Assembly: GCF_029168945.1 (NCBI RefSeq)
Contig: NC_083603.1
Coordinates: 38,254,396-38,318,395 of the forward strand
Source: Cannabis sativa
Taxonomy: Eukaryota > Streptophyta > Magnoliopsida > Rosales > Cannabaceae
DNA: 64,000 nucleotides
Direction: 5' to 3'
A program made the translations under genes and the position numbers. The notes under the pieces are model-generated. The model did no database searches. It was not told the origin of the DNA and saw nothing but the letters and a program-made list of their open reading frames with translations. The first letter of the stretch is position 1. Each line of letters begins with the position of its first letter. Positions 11,644-24,002 of this stretch are shown piece after piece.

Positions 11644-13546
11644 TGTTGGAAATTATTTTACCAGGATCTTAGATCTACTCACAAGTATGTTATTTAAACA
11701 CCCTAAATATGAACTTTCTAAAACGATAAAATAAACACATATAAAGTTAAGAAAACCTTACATTGATGCAGCGGAATTAATGTCTCCTTCCACTCAGATC
11801 TCTAACCCTTGATTCCTTTCTGTAGCAGAGTATAATCAAGATCTGAGCCCGAATGTCCTTCTTCTTCAAGTTTGATCATTCACAGTCTTCCAATCTATGA
11901 TTGAGTTACTGCTTGCTGTGTGTGGGCACTTACTCTTTCACTAGGGTCACGAAAAAGATGAAGGGAAAAGAGAGAGAGGTATTTCGGCCAAGGTATAGAA
12001 AGTGGGGAAGGCTCAGTTTTCTGAAGAGAGAAAATTTCTGTCAGAAAGGCTTATTCAAAGATGTATATTTGACTGAGCCATCACTTTCTATTTATAGGCA
12101 ACTACTAGGTTTAGGTTTAGAATTATTTGGCATTAAAATAATGACAATTTTAATTTGAAAAAGCTAATCTAAGTGGCCGGCCATGGTGTTGATTGGGCCT
12201 CACTTGATTTTGCAATTTTATCAAATTTTATCTCTATTTTCTCAAAAACGCCAATTTTCCAATTTTAACCTTTTAAATGCCAAAACTAATTATTTAATAA
12301 CTAAAATAGATTATTAAATAATATTGTCATTTAATTTAATTATTAATTAGACATAAAAAGTCCATTAATAAATAAATAAACCTACAAACTCTTTTCTTTA
12401 CAATTTCACCCCTGAATAGTGAAAATTCATAAAATTAGACATAGTCTAACTTTAGAATTATAATTGATCAATCACGAATCAATTAATGAGTCTTACAAGC
12501 AGAATGTTCTCAACTAGAATGGGGACCATGGATCTATATGCTGAGCTTCCAATAAGTGAACCAAATTTACCAAGTAAATTCCTACTTATTAATTCTTCGT
12601 TGAATCCACTCTTAGAACTTAGAATTGCACTCTCAGACTTATATAGAGCATATTGTATGTTCCACGATATCAATATACTATCTCATTTAACCATTGTTAT
12701 AATCTTATTGTGATTTAAAGATCCTCTATATAGATGATCTACATCGAGATGGGATTTCTTTACCGTTCTCACCCCTCAATGTATTTTGCCCCTTAAAACA
12801 CTTAGCTACATGTAAATGGTGTTTAGTGATCTAATAATTAGTCAGTTAAACAAGAGCTCGTCCATTTACTTCTATTTGCTAAGCTCGAAGGGAATCATCA
12901 CTTGACTTCTATACACCAGTAGAAGCTATAGATTCCATATTTATGTTCAGCACTCCCACTCAATCATACTATCATGTTCTCAAAATATACGTATCACCCT
13001 GACCCAAAAGTAGGCTTAACTAATAAATCAAAGAACATGAATAGCACTCCTGAGTTGAGCCCAAGCATATCAGGATTTAGATTCTTTTAATCTTAAGATC
13101 AACTACTGATATTGACTTGGAAAGATATGTATAACGGTAAGTTTGTAATATCTTAACTTAGTTGCAATATCGGTCCAGTCCAATGTATACTCCATACATT
13201 CGAAACTAGTATACTTTACTAATGTCCTGGAAAGAACATAACACTTACTCCAAGTGTAAGTACACATCATCGCTGATTATCACATTAGTGTAAATCCAAT
13301 AACACTGATGAAACAGGGACCAAAACTTTTGATTCATATGATCACAATCACATTCCACTGTGTTGACGATACTGTAATTGTGAATAAACATATGATCTGG
13401 ATTTAACTGATTTTGTGTGTATGAATGTAATAAACATATTAAACCATTAGCATGTAAAATTCATGCAAACATCAATCACTTCAAATTTCTTATATTGATA
13501 ACTAATCAGATTGTAAAGAGTTTTATTTAGGGCATAAAACCCAACA
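11644..13546 (-). repeat. 3' LTR of insertion 1
   Basis: It starts TGTTGGAAATTATTTT and ends AAAACCCAACA on the plus strand. The purine-rich tract, seen as ACTCCCACTTGC on the plus strand at 13547-13560, abuts the end. At 12760-12873 it keeps 114 bases that are missing from the partner LTR. Short open frames inside (for example 12479-12673) recur in every LTR copy and are not genes. Confidence 0.93.
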
Positions 13547-15304
13547 AACTCCCACTTGCACTAATATAAAACAAACTGTGCAAATAGGTCAATCTGATAT
13601 CTTGATCTTAGATCAAGTGTAGTATATTTGAATCCACCCAAACTTCTGGAAACTAGTTCATAAATACACTTATGAAACATCCTTTACTATATTCTTTACT
13701 CATCAAGGGATACTGAAATCTTTACTGTTTTAAAAGTACATCTGAATAAACAGAAGACATATCTCTCATATTTTAAAATATGTAATTGAGATAATACAGT
13801 GTAGACTTTTCTTCAGTGATATAACTTTTTGGTATTTTCGAATAGACCAAGTTATAGTTCTTCTCTGGTAGAGCTTGAATTATTATTCAATAATTCCTTC
13901 ACCCCCAAAGTAAGCACCATCTCATAGAATTTCGAAATTAGATGGTGAGATACAAAGACAACTGATACATAGTTCCTTAATATCTAACATATAGATCACT
14001 TTCATAAATCCTTCTTGAATATCTTCTAATGTTCCCTATTTGATTACATCTCAGATAGCTCCCACTCAATAGTAGATGTCTGGTTAAATAATACATTTAA
14101 CCTCTGATTGTTTAGAGAGTTACCTAGTTGTGACTTTTGTATTAGTCTGAAACTTTAAGTTAAGACTAAGTCATCAACATAGCAGACTAGTATTTTGACG
14201 TGAAAAATACATGCCAGAGATAAAGTAATCAAAATTAAGATACCATCAAATTTTATGAGGATTAAGAATTCTTGGTTCAAGTCATTCGAATGGACTGAAC
14301 TAGAGTTCTTTATCTTATTCTCATAATTCTGATAAGCTATACCTATCCATGTGAATGGTTAGATTTGCTTTTCAGTAGTGTTCTTAAGTACCTATCACAA
14401 TTATCAACCTAATGAAGATGGGTATAGAACTTTAAAATTCTCCCACTCAATTAAGGTAGTGTGAAACTTTAACAAAGAACTTTTATAGGTATCAAACTTT
14501 TACTTACAACAGTAAAATCGAAATGGAACATACAATCAAGATCAAGAATTTATATTGACAATAGCTGACTCATTATATTAGTTCTATGTTTAAAGAAGAT
14601 ATGTGTTTCATAGGGAATTGTGGAATAGACTCCACCCTTAAGAATATACATATAGGGTACTATGGATAACCTCCACCCCTAAGTATATAGAGATTATGAT
14701 CCACCCCTAAAGGTTGTAAAGATCATGATTCTCTAAGTGTGATAGAGTTTATGTGGAGTTGAATACTATCCAGAGTTCATTAGATATAAAAGATCGTTGA
14801 ACTGCATAGTTTTCTTAACTTTTCTCCACCCCTATCAGATCATAAGATCCTTTTATTAAACAAATTCTTAATAATTGTATGAGAATTAACAATTATTGAT
14901 AAACATAGAAATAATTTCTAGTGTTTATTTAATATAACTCTATGAAGAGTTGTAAATATTATAGAATTTGCATCAATAATAAAAACACTTACACATACAA
15001 ACATACAAATATAATGTGGTAATAATTGATGAAGATAAAATAAATGAAGCTCAATCTCATAATTTGCAATGGTGATTTCGAAAATAAAACTTTTATTAAA
15101 AAAAATGTATTGCAACAATATGAGAGAAACAGGGATAAAAATCCCTGACTAAAATTTGAAATCCAAATTGTCTTTAAACTTAAACAATTAATTCAAAAAA
15201 AAATTGAAGAGCTTCATCTTCATCTGGACGATTTCACCCTTGGTCCAGCTTTCTGATCCAACTCAATTGAGTTCAAGTAGCTTGGCCAATAAGAAGAAGA
15301 AAAC
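13547..15304 (-). other. Non-coding interior of insertion 1 with a fossil RT box
   Basis: There is no open frame of note. At 14170-14181 the minus strand reads YVDD within CYVDDLVL, the copia reverse-transcriptase active-site box. It has no intact surroundings. The same box is found at the matching place of insertion 2. The rest is degenerate, and purine-rich GTGGGAG stretches recur. Confidence 0.65.
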
Positions 15305-15316
15305 AAATAAACAAAG

Positions 15317-16222
15317 TTAGTCCAGAATCATAAATCCAATTGAATAATAATTCACTAAACTTTTAAAGTTTATTAATGGAAATACCTTGTTTCTTTGCAA
15401 GAAGTTTAGGACATTGGGGTTTCCAATGACCTTTTTCATTGCAGTAGAAACACTTTCCTTTAAGTGTAGCATCACCAGAAGGAGCAGCCTTTTCATGGCT
15501 TTTGTTCGCTTCTTGGTGTTCTTCCACTTCTTCTTCGATTTGGGCTTCAAAGCAAAGGCAACATTTGCTTCAGGTTTTATCGTCCCATTACCATTATCAG
15601 GATTATGAGGTTTACTCCCTTGCTTCTTGGGTCCTCCAATCAAATTTTCATAAGTTTGAAGGTCATTGACTAATTCATGAAAGTCAATTTCCTTCTTATT
15701 CATGACATAATTTGATGTATATGGTAGAAATGCTAGAGTCAGGCTATTCAAGATAAGACTAACTTGAGTAGCACTGTCCATTTCAGCACCATGATCCTGG
15801 GCTTCTTGGAAATAACTGGACATGAGGAGAACATGGTCACGCACGTTTTGATGAGGTTCCATCCGTGCATTAATGTACTTCTTAGTCGCGTCAAAGCGTG
15901 ACTGAAGTGATGCCTTACCGAATAGCTCATTTAACTTTGTCATAACTTCAGCAGCCTTCTCGATTTTAGAAAACCGAGTTTTGAGGGTGTCAACCATGCT
16001 AGAAAGCATAAATTATAGAGCTTTGTCATTTGCTTTCTGCCAACGCTCATACTTTTCTTTCACAGCTTTGGATGCATTGTCCCCAGGCACTTCAGGTGAC
16101 GGCTCAGTCAAAACAAACAAGGCACTTTCTCCTATGAGAGCAATATTAATGTTCTCATTCCATTTATTAAAGTTAGATCCATTCAGCTTGTTTTCAGTCA
16201 ACAGTGATAACATGGGATTCAT
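15317..16222 (-). pseudogene. Gag of insertion 1 (copia/UBN2-type, disrupted)
   Basis: Two frames, 16013-16222 and 15317-16009, are separated by one in-frame TAA at 16010-16012. Together they match the intact gag of insertion 2 nearly residue for residue, starting LSLLTENKLNGSNFNKWNEN. The zinc-knuckle end is lost to a frameshift near 15500, where the frame becomes RLLLLVMLHLK. Just downstream (15321-15338) the minus strand still encodes a WIYDSG-like protease scrap. Confidence 0.88.
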
Positions 16223-16299
16223 TTTGGCAAAACAGTATACTACAAAATAATAGAAATCAACAAATAGAAATTAAATAATGGTTTAACACACAAAATCAA

Positions 16300-19200
16300 T
16301 TCAGAAATTATAAGCACATAACAAGTAGGAATGATATGAGAAAATACTTAAAAAAATTCAATCCTAAATAATTTCCAAGGTTTTCAACAAACTGATATCA
16401 GTGTCCCGTTTAGGCGAGAGTCAAAGCTACCATCCATTGAATAGAGTTGTCAGCTCATCTAAAATGTTAAACATTCTAGCAACCTTTTATTCGATCAAGA
16501 TCAGAATCCAGCGTTGTCCAGTTTAGGCGAGAGTCAAGGCTATTCTATCTCATGAGCTTCTACCATTGTTTCGCAATTTACAAGTCAAATATGGTCGCCA
16601 CCATTAGGGTGATCTATACCATATAAAACACTTACAAACCACTTATCATGCGAGATTAAACGGTGCGAAATTGCTAATGAACGTTCCTCCATTAGGGAGG
16701 ATTACTCACTAAAACAAACGCGGTGTAAAACCCACAATGGAGATCGAATATCTTAATAATAATAAAGCTCATTGTTTAAAATGTATTTTCTTTATTATTC
16801 TAATAAATAAATCTCATTAAATTTTATTTAAGAATTAAAATTCAAAAATAAGAATTTAATATAATATTTATAAAATTATACTTAGATGGTGATTGAAATA
16901 AAATTAATTATTTCCATCTTAGTAATAATCTTAAATATAAATATTAAGGAAATTAATTTAAGTTGAATTAAATAAATAATTAGCAACTTAAAAATTTCCT
17001 TTGAGAATATATTTATTGGGTTTCGAAAAATTAAGTATATATATATATTAAAATTATATATAATTTTCGAAAATAATAAAAAAATAGAAAAGAAATACTT
17101 CAAGCAAAAATATCACCTATCTAGATTTTCTTTTGACTAGTTAATTCAATTTCTAATAATATATATATATATTTTTTAAATTCATTTATTTTAAATTAAT
17201 CAATTAAATGAAAAAATCATTGATTGTAGTTGGCCCAAGAATTAATTAAAATAAATAATTAATTTACAACTCAATCTATTTGTCAAAATTAAAAATTCGA
17301 AAATATTGCATAAATAAAATGCAAATTTCGAAATTGATTAATAAAATAAAGAAAAATATATATATTGAAATAAATTTAAGTTGAAAAATTAAATTTCAAC
17401 CTAAAAATAATTTTCTATTTAATTAAGTGTCATGAAAAATCAATAAATATTTAAGTATCATGATGAAAATCAACTTAGATATTTAGATTTTTCAAGTTAA
17501 TTAAATGTATTAAATTCAAGAAATAATAATTAAGTGTAGAGAAAGCTTAATTTCTATTTAATACTAGAAAAAATATACTTAATAAAATTGTACCAAAATT
17601 AATTATTTAAATAATTAATTTCACAAAGTATAATTTTCCTATTTAAATATTAGAAATAATAAATAGTCTAGAAATTACTATCTAGAAAATATCTTATGAC
17701 TAAGTATCTTTTCAAAAATTTGAAAAATATCTAATTTAAGTTATATAGAAAAAATCTAAAACTTAAATAATTTCAAATTTAGATTTAATTAAATATCAAA
17801 AATTAAGTTGTAACCACTTAATTTGAAGATATCTTTTTAAAGTTAATATTTGAAAAGATATTAACAAAAAAAATATCTAAAATATTCCATTTTAAGTTAA
17901 TATTTGAAAAGATATTAACTTAAAAAATATCTTAAGAATCTTTAATAACTAATGCCTAAGATTCCTCAACTTGATTTAAAATTTAAATCAAATATTCAAA
18001 TTTAAGTTAGATAAGAAAAATTAGTTGATATAACTAATTTATAACTTAAATAGGAATATTTAATTAAATAAGCTCCAGAAAGAATCTTAGTTAGTTAAAA
18101 TTCTATATTTAATTAAATACAAGAAAAATACAAATAGTTTGTCTAGAATAATATCTAAACTAAAAGTGTTTTTCTTAAAATTAACTTTAAAATATTAAAA
18201 TGAAAAATAAATTTTCATATATTTTAAAAGTTAATTATGTTGCTAATTCAATTTTATTAGGTCAAACTAATATAATTAACCTAGTACAGTTATTCAAATC
18301 AGGCAAATGGGCCTTCACAATTGGGGTAGTTCATGTGAGTGGGTGCTGGGTTCAGTATGTCGTACCCACTTCTATGGCTCCCAACTCTCACACAAGGCCC
18401 AAAAGAGAGGAATTTAACCTTAAAATGAATGACTGTTATTAATTGAATAGGTCCATTAACTAAATGGACCTAAATAAAATCTATCATGGTGTGACATTTT
18501 ATTTAGCAACAACCTATATGCATCTATATAATAAAATAAACATATAGGCTCACACAGGCACACACTTGGATGGATCCTATCATGTTGCTAGGTCATACAC
18601 AGATGAAAGAAGATTGTAAAATTTACCTGTTACAAATTATTAACTTAACCAAGGGAGCCATCAGATCATTAGATCTGGCAAAAAGTAACCATGGCTATTT
18701 GCAATCAAGTAATAATAGGTTTTTAAAAAACTTACATACAAGCTAAAACCATATACTCCCGCAACAAGGTTAGCTGGATAGTTGGAAGTAGGATTTATTT
18801 AATTTTAAATAAATAATTTCGAAAAATAAATAATTAAAAAAAATATTTTAATTTTCGAAAAAATAAAAAATAAAATTTAAAAAAAATATTTTAATTTCGG
18901 AAAATAAAAAAAAATTAAATTTCGAAATTTAAAATTAAACCTACTTTTTGAAAAATCAGGTTTCAACCAACCTAAATATCATTTCAAAAATTTGCTAACT
19001 ACTTTTAAAAATTAAATGTTATTTTAAAAATAAAAATTAAATAAAAATTAGAAAAGATAAATGAAATATCTTTTCAGATTTTAAAATTTAATTTAAATAA
19101 ATAAAATAACAAAATTTAAAAGTTAGCAAAATATCTTATATCTATTTAAAATTACATGATTATAAATATCTTATTTTAAATTTAAATAAGGTCAAAATAT

Positions 19201-19480
19201 CTTAAAAAAAAATTAATTTAAAAAAAATATCTTAAAAGATAAGATATAATTAAAAATATCTTAAAAGATAAGATATTTTAAAAAAATCTTAAAAGATTTT
19301 ATAAATATCTTATAAAATCTGACCTTAAATTTAAAAAAAAAAATAAGATATAATCAAATTTAAAAATAAGATAGATATTTAAGCAAGAAGATAGATACTA
19401 TTTCTATTCAAATTCAAATTACACTAATATCTTGAATTAAATTTAAAAAATATTAAATTAATTCAAAATGATAATTAGAA
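16300..19480 (-). other. AT-rich leader of insertion 1, non-coding
   Basis: About 3.2 kb of very AT-rich DNA lies between gag and the GC-variable block, colinear with insertion 2. It includes a near-perfect local duplication at about 19220-19285, where ATATCTTAAAAGATAAGAT occurs twice. The motif CCCGTTTAGGCGAGAGTCAA occurs near 16403 and a related GTTTAGGCGAGAG near 16520, and both recur in the relatives. It also holds the empty sites matching the Mutator-like element (near 18478) and the solo LTR (near 16680) of insertion 2. Confidence 0.7.
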
Positions 19481-19586
19481 TTGAATTAGGAATAGTGATA
19501 GTATAAATACAAAACTATACCAAAAATCGGAAGTTAATTCCATGAAAAAGCATGAAAAATCGAAGTAAAACAAAAAAATTCGAAAT

Positions 19587-19634
19587 TGTACGGACAGATT
19601 TGCGATCGAACGAAAATATCAGCACAGCCCCGAT
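19587..19634 (-). other. Variable leader block of insertion 1 (short form)
   Basis: About 48 bases between conserved AT-rich flanks. It begins GTACGGACAG on the plus strand, as does the matching border of insertion 2. Insertions 2 and 4 carry long GC-rich blocks of unrelated sequence here. Confidence 0.6.
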
Positions 19635-19884
19635 TTTTTCAAATCTTCAAAAAATCATAACTAATTTTAATAAAATCCAAATTAAGTTCTGTAAAAGGCT
19701 AACTTGCTTAATTTTTTCCATACTATCCAATAAAAATAATTCCAGAGATAAAATCGCAATTATTTTTCACGAAAATTTCACAAACATCAATCAATCATCA
19801 AATAACACTCAATACAACATGATACCATCCAAAGAACATACAAACAATCGTTTTAAAGTCCAAATTTCATGTAAGTAAATCAAT

Positions 19885-19904
19885 TACCATGGCTCTGAGG
19901 CCAG
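19885..19904 (-). other. Primer-binding site of insertion 1
   Basis: Read on the minus strand, CTGGCCTCAGAGCCATGGTA follows the LTR. CAGAGCCATGG matches the initiator tRNA-Met type primer site (TGGTATCAGAGC) used by most plant copia elements, with changes in the first bases. Confidence 0.75.
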
Positions 19905-19905
19905 T

Positions 19906-21703
19906 TGTTGGAAATTATTTTACCAGGATCTTAGATCTACTCGCAAGTATGTTATTTAAACACCCTAAATATGAACTTTCTAAAACGATAAAATAAATAC
20001 ATATAAAGTTAAGAAAACCTTACATTGATGCAGCGGAATTAATGTCTCCTTCCACTTAGATCTCTAACCCTTGATTCCTTTCTGTAGCAGAGTATAATCA
20101 AGATCTGAGCCCGCATGTCCTTCTTCTTCAAGTTTGATCCTTCACAGTCTTCCAATCTATGATTGAGTTACTGCTTGCTGTGTGTGGGCACTTACTCTTT
20201 CACTAGGGTCACGAAAAAGATGAAGGAAAAAGAGAGAGAGGTATTTCGGCCAAGGTATAGAAAGTGGGGAAGGCTCAGTTTTCTGAAGAGAGAAAATTTC
20301 TGTCAGAAAGGCTTATTCAAAGATGTATATTTGACTGAGCCATCACTTTCTATTTATAGGCAACTACTAGGTTTAGGTTTAGAATTATTTGGCATTAAAA
20401 TAATAAAAATATTAATTTGAAAAAGCTAATCTAAGTGGCCGGCCATGGTGTTGATTGGGCCTCACTTGATTTTGCAATTTTATCAAATTTTATCTCTATT
20501 TTCTCAAAAACGCTAATGTTCCAATTCTAACCTTTTAAATGCCAAAACTAATTATTTAATAACTAAAATAGATTATTAAATAATATTGTCATTTAATTTA
20601 ATTATTAATTAGACATAAATAGTCTATTAATAAATAAATAAACCTAGAAACTCTTTTCTTTACAATTTCACCCCTGAATAGTGAAAATTCATAAAATTAG
20701 ACATAGTCTAACTTTAAAATTATAATTGATCAATCACGAGTCAATTAATGAGTCTTACAAGCAGAATGTTCTCAACTAGAATGGGGACCATGGATCTATA
20801 TGCTGAGCTTCCAATAAGTGAACCAAATTTACCAAGTAAATTCCTACTTATTAATTCTTCGTTGAATCCACTCTTAGAACTTAGAATTGCACTCTCAGAC
20901 TTATATAGAGCATATTGTATGTTCCACGATATCAATATACTATCTCATTTAACCATTGTTATAATCTTATTGTGATTTAAAGATCCTCTATATAGATGAT
21001 CTACATCGAGATGGGATTTCTATTTGCTAAGCTCGAAGGGAATCATCACTTGACTTCTATACACCAGTAGAAGCTATAGATTCCATATTTATGTTCAGCA
21101 CTCCCACTCAATCATACTATCATGTTCCCAAAATATAAGTATCACCCTGACCCAAAAGTAGGCTTAACTAATAAATCAAAGAACATGAATAGCACTCCTG
21201 AGTTGAGCCCAAGCATATCAGGATTTAGATTCTTTTAATCTTAAGATCAACTATTGATATTGACTTGGAAAGATATGTATAACGGTAAGTTTGTAATATC
21301 TTAACTCAGTTGCAATATCGGTCCAGTCCAATGTATACTCCATACATTCGAAACTAGTATACTTTACTAATGTCCTGGAAAGAACATAACACTTACTCCA
21401 AGTGTAAGTACACATCATTGTTGATTATCACATTAGTGTAAATCCAATAACACTGATGAAACAGGGACCCAAACTTTTGATTCATATGATCACAATCACA
21501 TTCCACTTTGTTGACGATACTGTAATTGTGAATAAACATATGATCTGGATTTAACTGATTTTGTGTGTATGAATGTAATAAACATATTAAACATATTAAA
21601 CCATTAGCATGTAAAATTCATGCAAACATCAATCACTTCAAATTTCTTATATTGATAACTAATCAGATTGTAAAGAGTTTTATTTAGGGCATAAAACCCA
21701 ACA
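19906..21703 (-). repeat. 5' LTR of insertion 1
   Basis: A 1,798-bp partner of the left LTR, with the same TGTTGG...CCAACA ends. It lacks 114 bases present in the partner (left copy 12760-12873), with TTCT at both edges of the gap, and has a small duplication of AAACATATT near 21585. Confidence 0.93.
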
Positions 21704-21977
21704 GCAACCACATCTTGAAACCCCGTGAGAAGCCAATTCGGATACGGTCTCCCTCCCCTTTTATCACCATTGTTTAGAGTATTATTTAAATCCCCAAACA
21801 AGCACCAAGGAAGAGTCGACTCACCTAAAAGCTCTCTGATTAACCTCCACGAGTTACCCCGCAAGCTTCTTTGAGGCTCACCATAAAATCCTGTAGCTCG
21901 AAATGTAGGATAACCATCCATCTTCACCTCCATATCGATATGGTTATGGCTAAAGCTTAACAATTTTCCTTCATATT
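21704..21977 (-). pseudogene. LINE endonuclease, middle piece
   Basis: This 274-bp island between insertions 1 and 2 encodes LSFSHNHIDMEVKM, ATGFYGEP and the hallmark WCLFGDLNNTLNNGDKRGG on the minus strand, the central block of the L1 apurinic-type endonuclease. It reads in frame into 41905 upstream and 11643 downstream once the insertions are removed. Confidence 0.88.
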
Positions 21978-21982
21978 CTTTC
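21978..21982. repeat. Target-site duplication of insertion 2 (left copy)
   Basis: CTTTC here and at 41900-41904 flank insertion 2, tying two ends almost 20 kb apart to a single event. Confidence 0.9.
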
Positions 21983-23422
21983 TATTGGGTTTTGTGCCCT
22001 AAATAAAACACTTTACAATCTGATTAGTTATCAATATAAGAAATTTGAAGTGATTTATGTTTGCATGAATTTTTCATGCTAATGGTTTAATATGTTTATT
22101 ACATTTATACACAAAATCAGTTAAATCCAGATCATATGTTTATTCACAATTACAGTATCGTCAACACAGTGGAATGTGATTGTGATCATATGAATAAAAA
22201 GACTAAGTCCCTGTTTCATCAGTGTTTTGGATTTACACTAATGTGATAATCAGCGATGATGTATACTTACACTTGGAGTAAGTGTTATGTTCTTTCCAGG
22301 ACATTAGTAAAGTATACTAGTTTCGAATGTATGGAGTATAGATTGGACTGGACCGATATTACAACTTAGTTAAGATATTATAAACTTACCGTTATATCTT
22401 TCCAAGTCAATATCAGTAGTTGATCTTAAGATTAAAAGAATCTAAATCCTGATATGCTTAGGCTCAACTCAGGAGTACTATTCATGTTCTTTAATTTATT
22501 AGTTAAGCCTACTTTTGGGTCAGGGTGATACGTATATTTTGGGAACGATAGTATGATTGAGTGGGAGTGCTGAACATAAATATGGAATCTATAGCTTCTA
22601 TTGGTGTATAGAAGTTAAGTGATGATTCCCTTCGAGCATAGCTAAATAGAAGTAAATGGATGAGCTCTTGTTTAAGTACCTAATTCTTAGATCACTAAAC
22701 ATCATTTACAGGTAGCTAAGTGTTTTAAGGGGCAAAATACATTCAGGGGTGAGAACGGTAAAATTATCCCATCTCGATGTAAATCATCTACATAGAGGAT
22801 CTTTAATCACAATAAGATTATAACGATGGTTAAATGAGATAGTATATTTATATCGTGAAACATATACTATGCTCTATATAAGTCTGAGAGTGCAATTCTA
22901 AGTTCTAAGAGTGGATTCAACGAAGAATTAATAAGTAGGAATTTACTTAGTAAATTCGGTTCACTTATTGGAAGCTCAGCATATAGATCCATGGTCCCCA
23001 TTCTTGTTGAGAATATACTGCTTGTAAGACTCAATAACTGATTTGTGATTAATCAATTATAATTCTAAAGTTAGACTATGTCTAATTTATGAATTTTCAC
23101 TAAGCAGGGGCAAAATTGTGAAGAAAAGAGATTTTAGGTTTATTTATTTATTAATAGACTTTATATGTCTAGTTAATAATTAAATTAAATGACGATATTA
23201 TTTAATAATCTATTTTAGTTATTAAATAATTAGTTTTGGCATTTAAAAAGTTAGAATTGAAAAATTGGCGTTTTTGAGAAAATAGAAATTAAATTTGTGA
23301 AAACTGCAAAAACCAAGTGGGGCCCAATACACACCATGGCCGGCCACTTAAAGTGGTTTTTCAAATTGATATTTTCATTATTTTAATGCCAAATAATTCC
23401 TAACCTAAACCTAGTAGTTGCC

Positions 23423-23430
23423 TATAAATA
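23423..23430 (+). promoter_or_regulatory. TATA box of the insertion-2 LTR
   Basis: TATAAATA sits in GCCTATAAATAGAAAG, the expected promoter of this LTR. It would start transcription about 30 bases downstream, just before the CT-rich leader. The same box is in the right LTR near 41381 and, on the minus strand, in insertion 1. Confidence 0.7.
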
Positions 23431-23520
23431 GAAAGTGATGGCTCAGTCAAAATAAGAACTTTGAATCAGAAAATTTTCTCTTCAGAAAAACTGAGCCTTC
23501 CCTTTTCTCCTCTATAGCTG

Positions 23521-23661
<141 letters not shown>

Positions 23662-23982
23662 CTTCTTCATAAATTTCGAACCTTAGTGATAGAGTAAGTG
23701 CCCACACACAGCAAGTGGTAACTCAATCATAGATTGGAAGACTGTGAAGGATCACACACAAAGAGAAGGACATTCGGGCTCAGATCTTGATAATACTCTG
23801 CGACAGAAAAGATACAAGGGTTAGAGATCTGAGTGGAAGGAGACATTAATTTCGCTGCATCAATATAAGGTTTTCTTATCTTTATATGTGTTTATTTTAT
23901 CGTTTTAGAAAGTTCATATTTAGGGTGTTAAACAACATACTTGTGAGTAGATCTAAGATCCTGGTAAAATAATTTCCAACAA

Positions 23983-24002
23983 CTGGCCTCAAAGCCATGG
24001 TA
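23983..24002 (+). other. Primer-binding site of insertion 2
   Basis: CTGGCCTCAAAGCCATGGTA directly follows the LTR, matching the tRNA-Met-like site of insertion 1 with one more change. Confidence 0.72.

Larger units (their letters stand above)
11644..21703 (-). mobile_element. Insertion 1: gag-only LTR retrotransposon (copia-related, TR-GAG-like)
   Basis: A complete insertion of 10,060 bp in minus orientation. The LTRs are at 11644-13546 and 19906-21703, with a polypurine tract next to the left LTR and a tRNA-Met-like primer site next to the right one. The 6.36-kb interior has one recognisable gene, gag (15317-16222), and scraps of protease and reverse transcriptase. No integrase or full RT is visible, so it must have moved with enzymes from another element. 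The two LTRs are closely similar apart from a 114-bp gap, so the insertion is fairly recent. Confidence 0.92.

Noticed and set aside
11901..12158. 85-codon frame repeated at 20163-20420
   Set aside because: LTR sequence again. The apparent conservation follows from the element being repeated.
12479..12713. Open frames repeated exactly at 20741-20975 and nearly at 35471-35698
   Set aside because: They recur because they lie inside LTR copies of one family; they have no protein-like features and occur on both strands.
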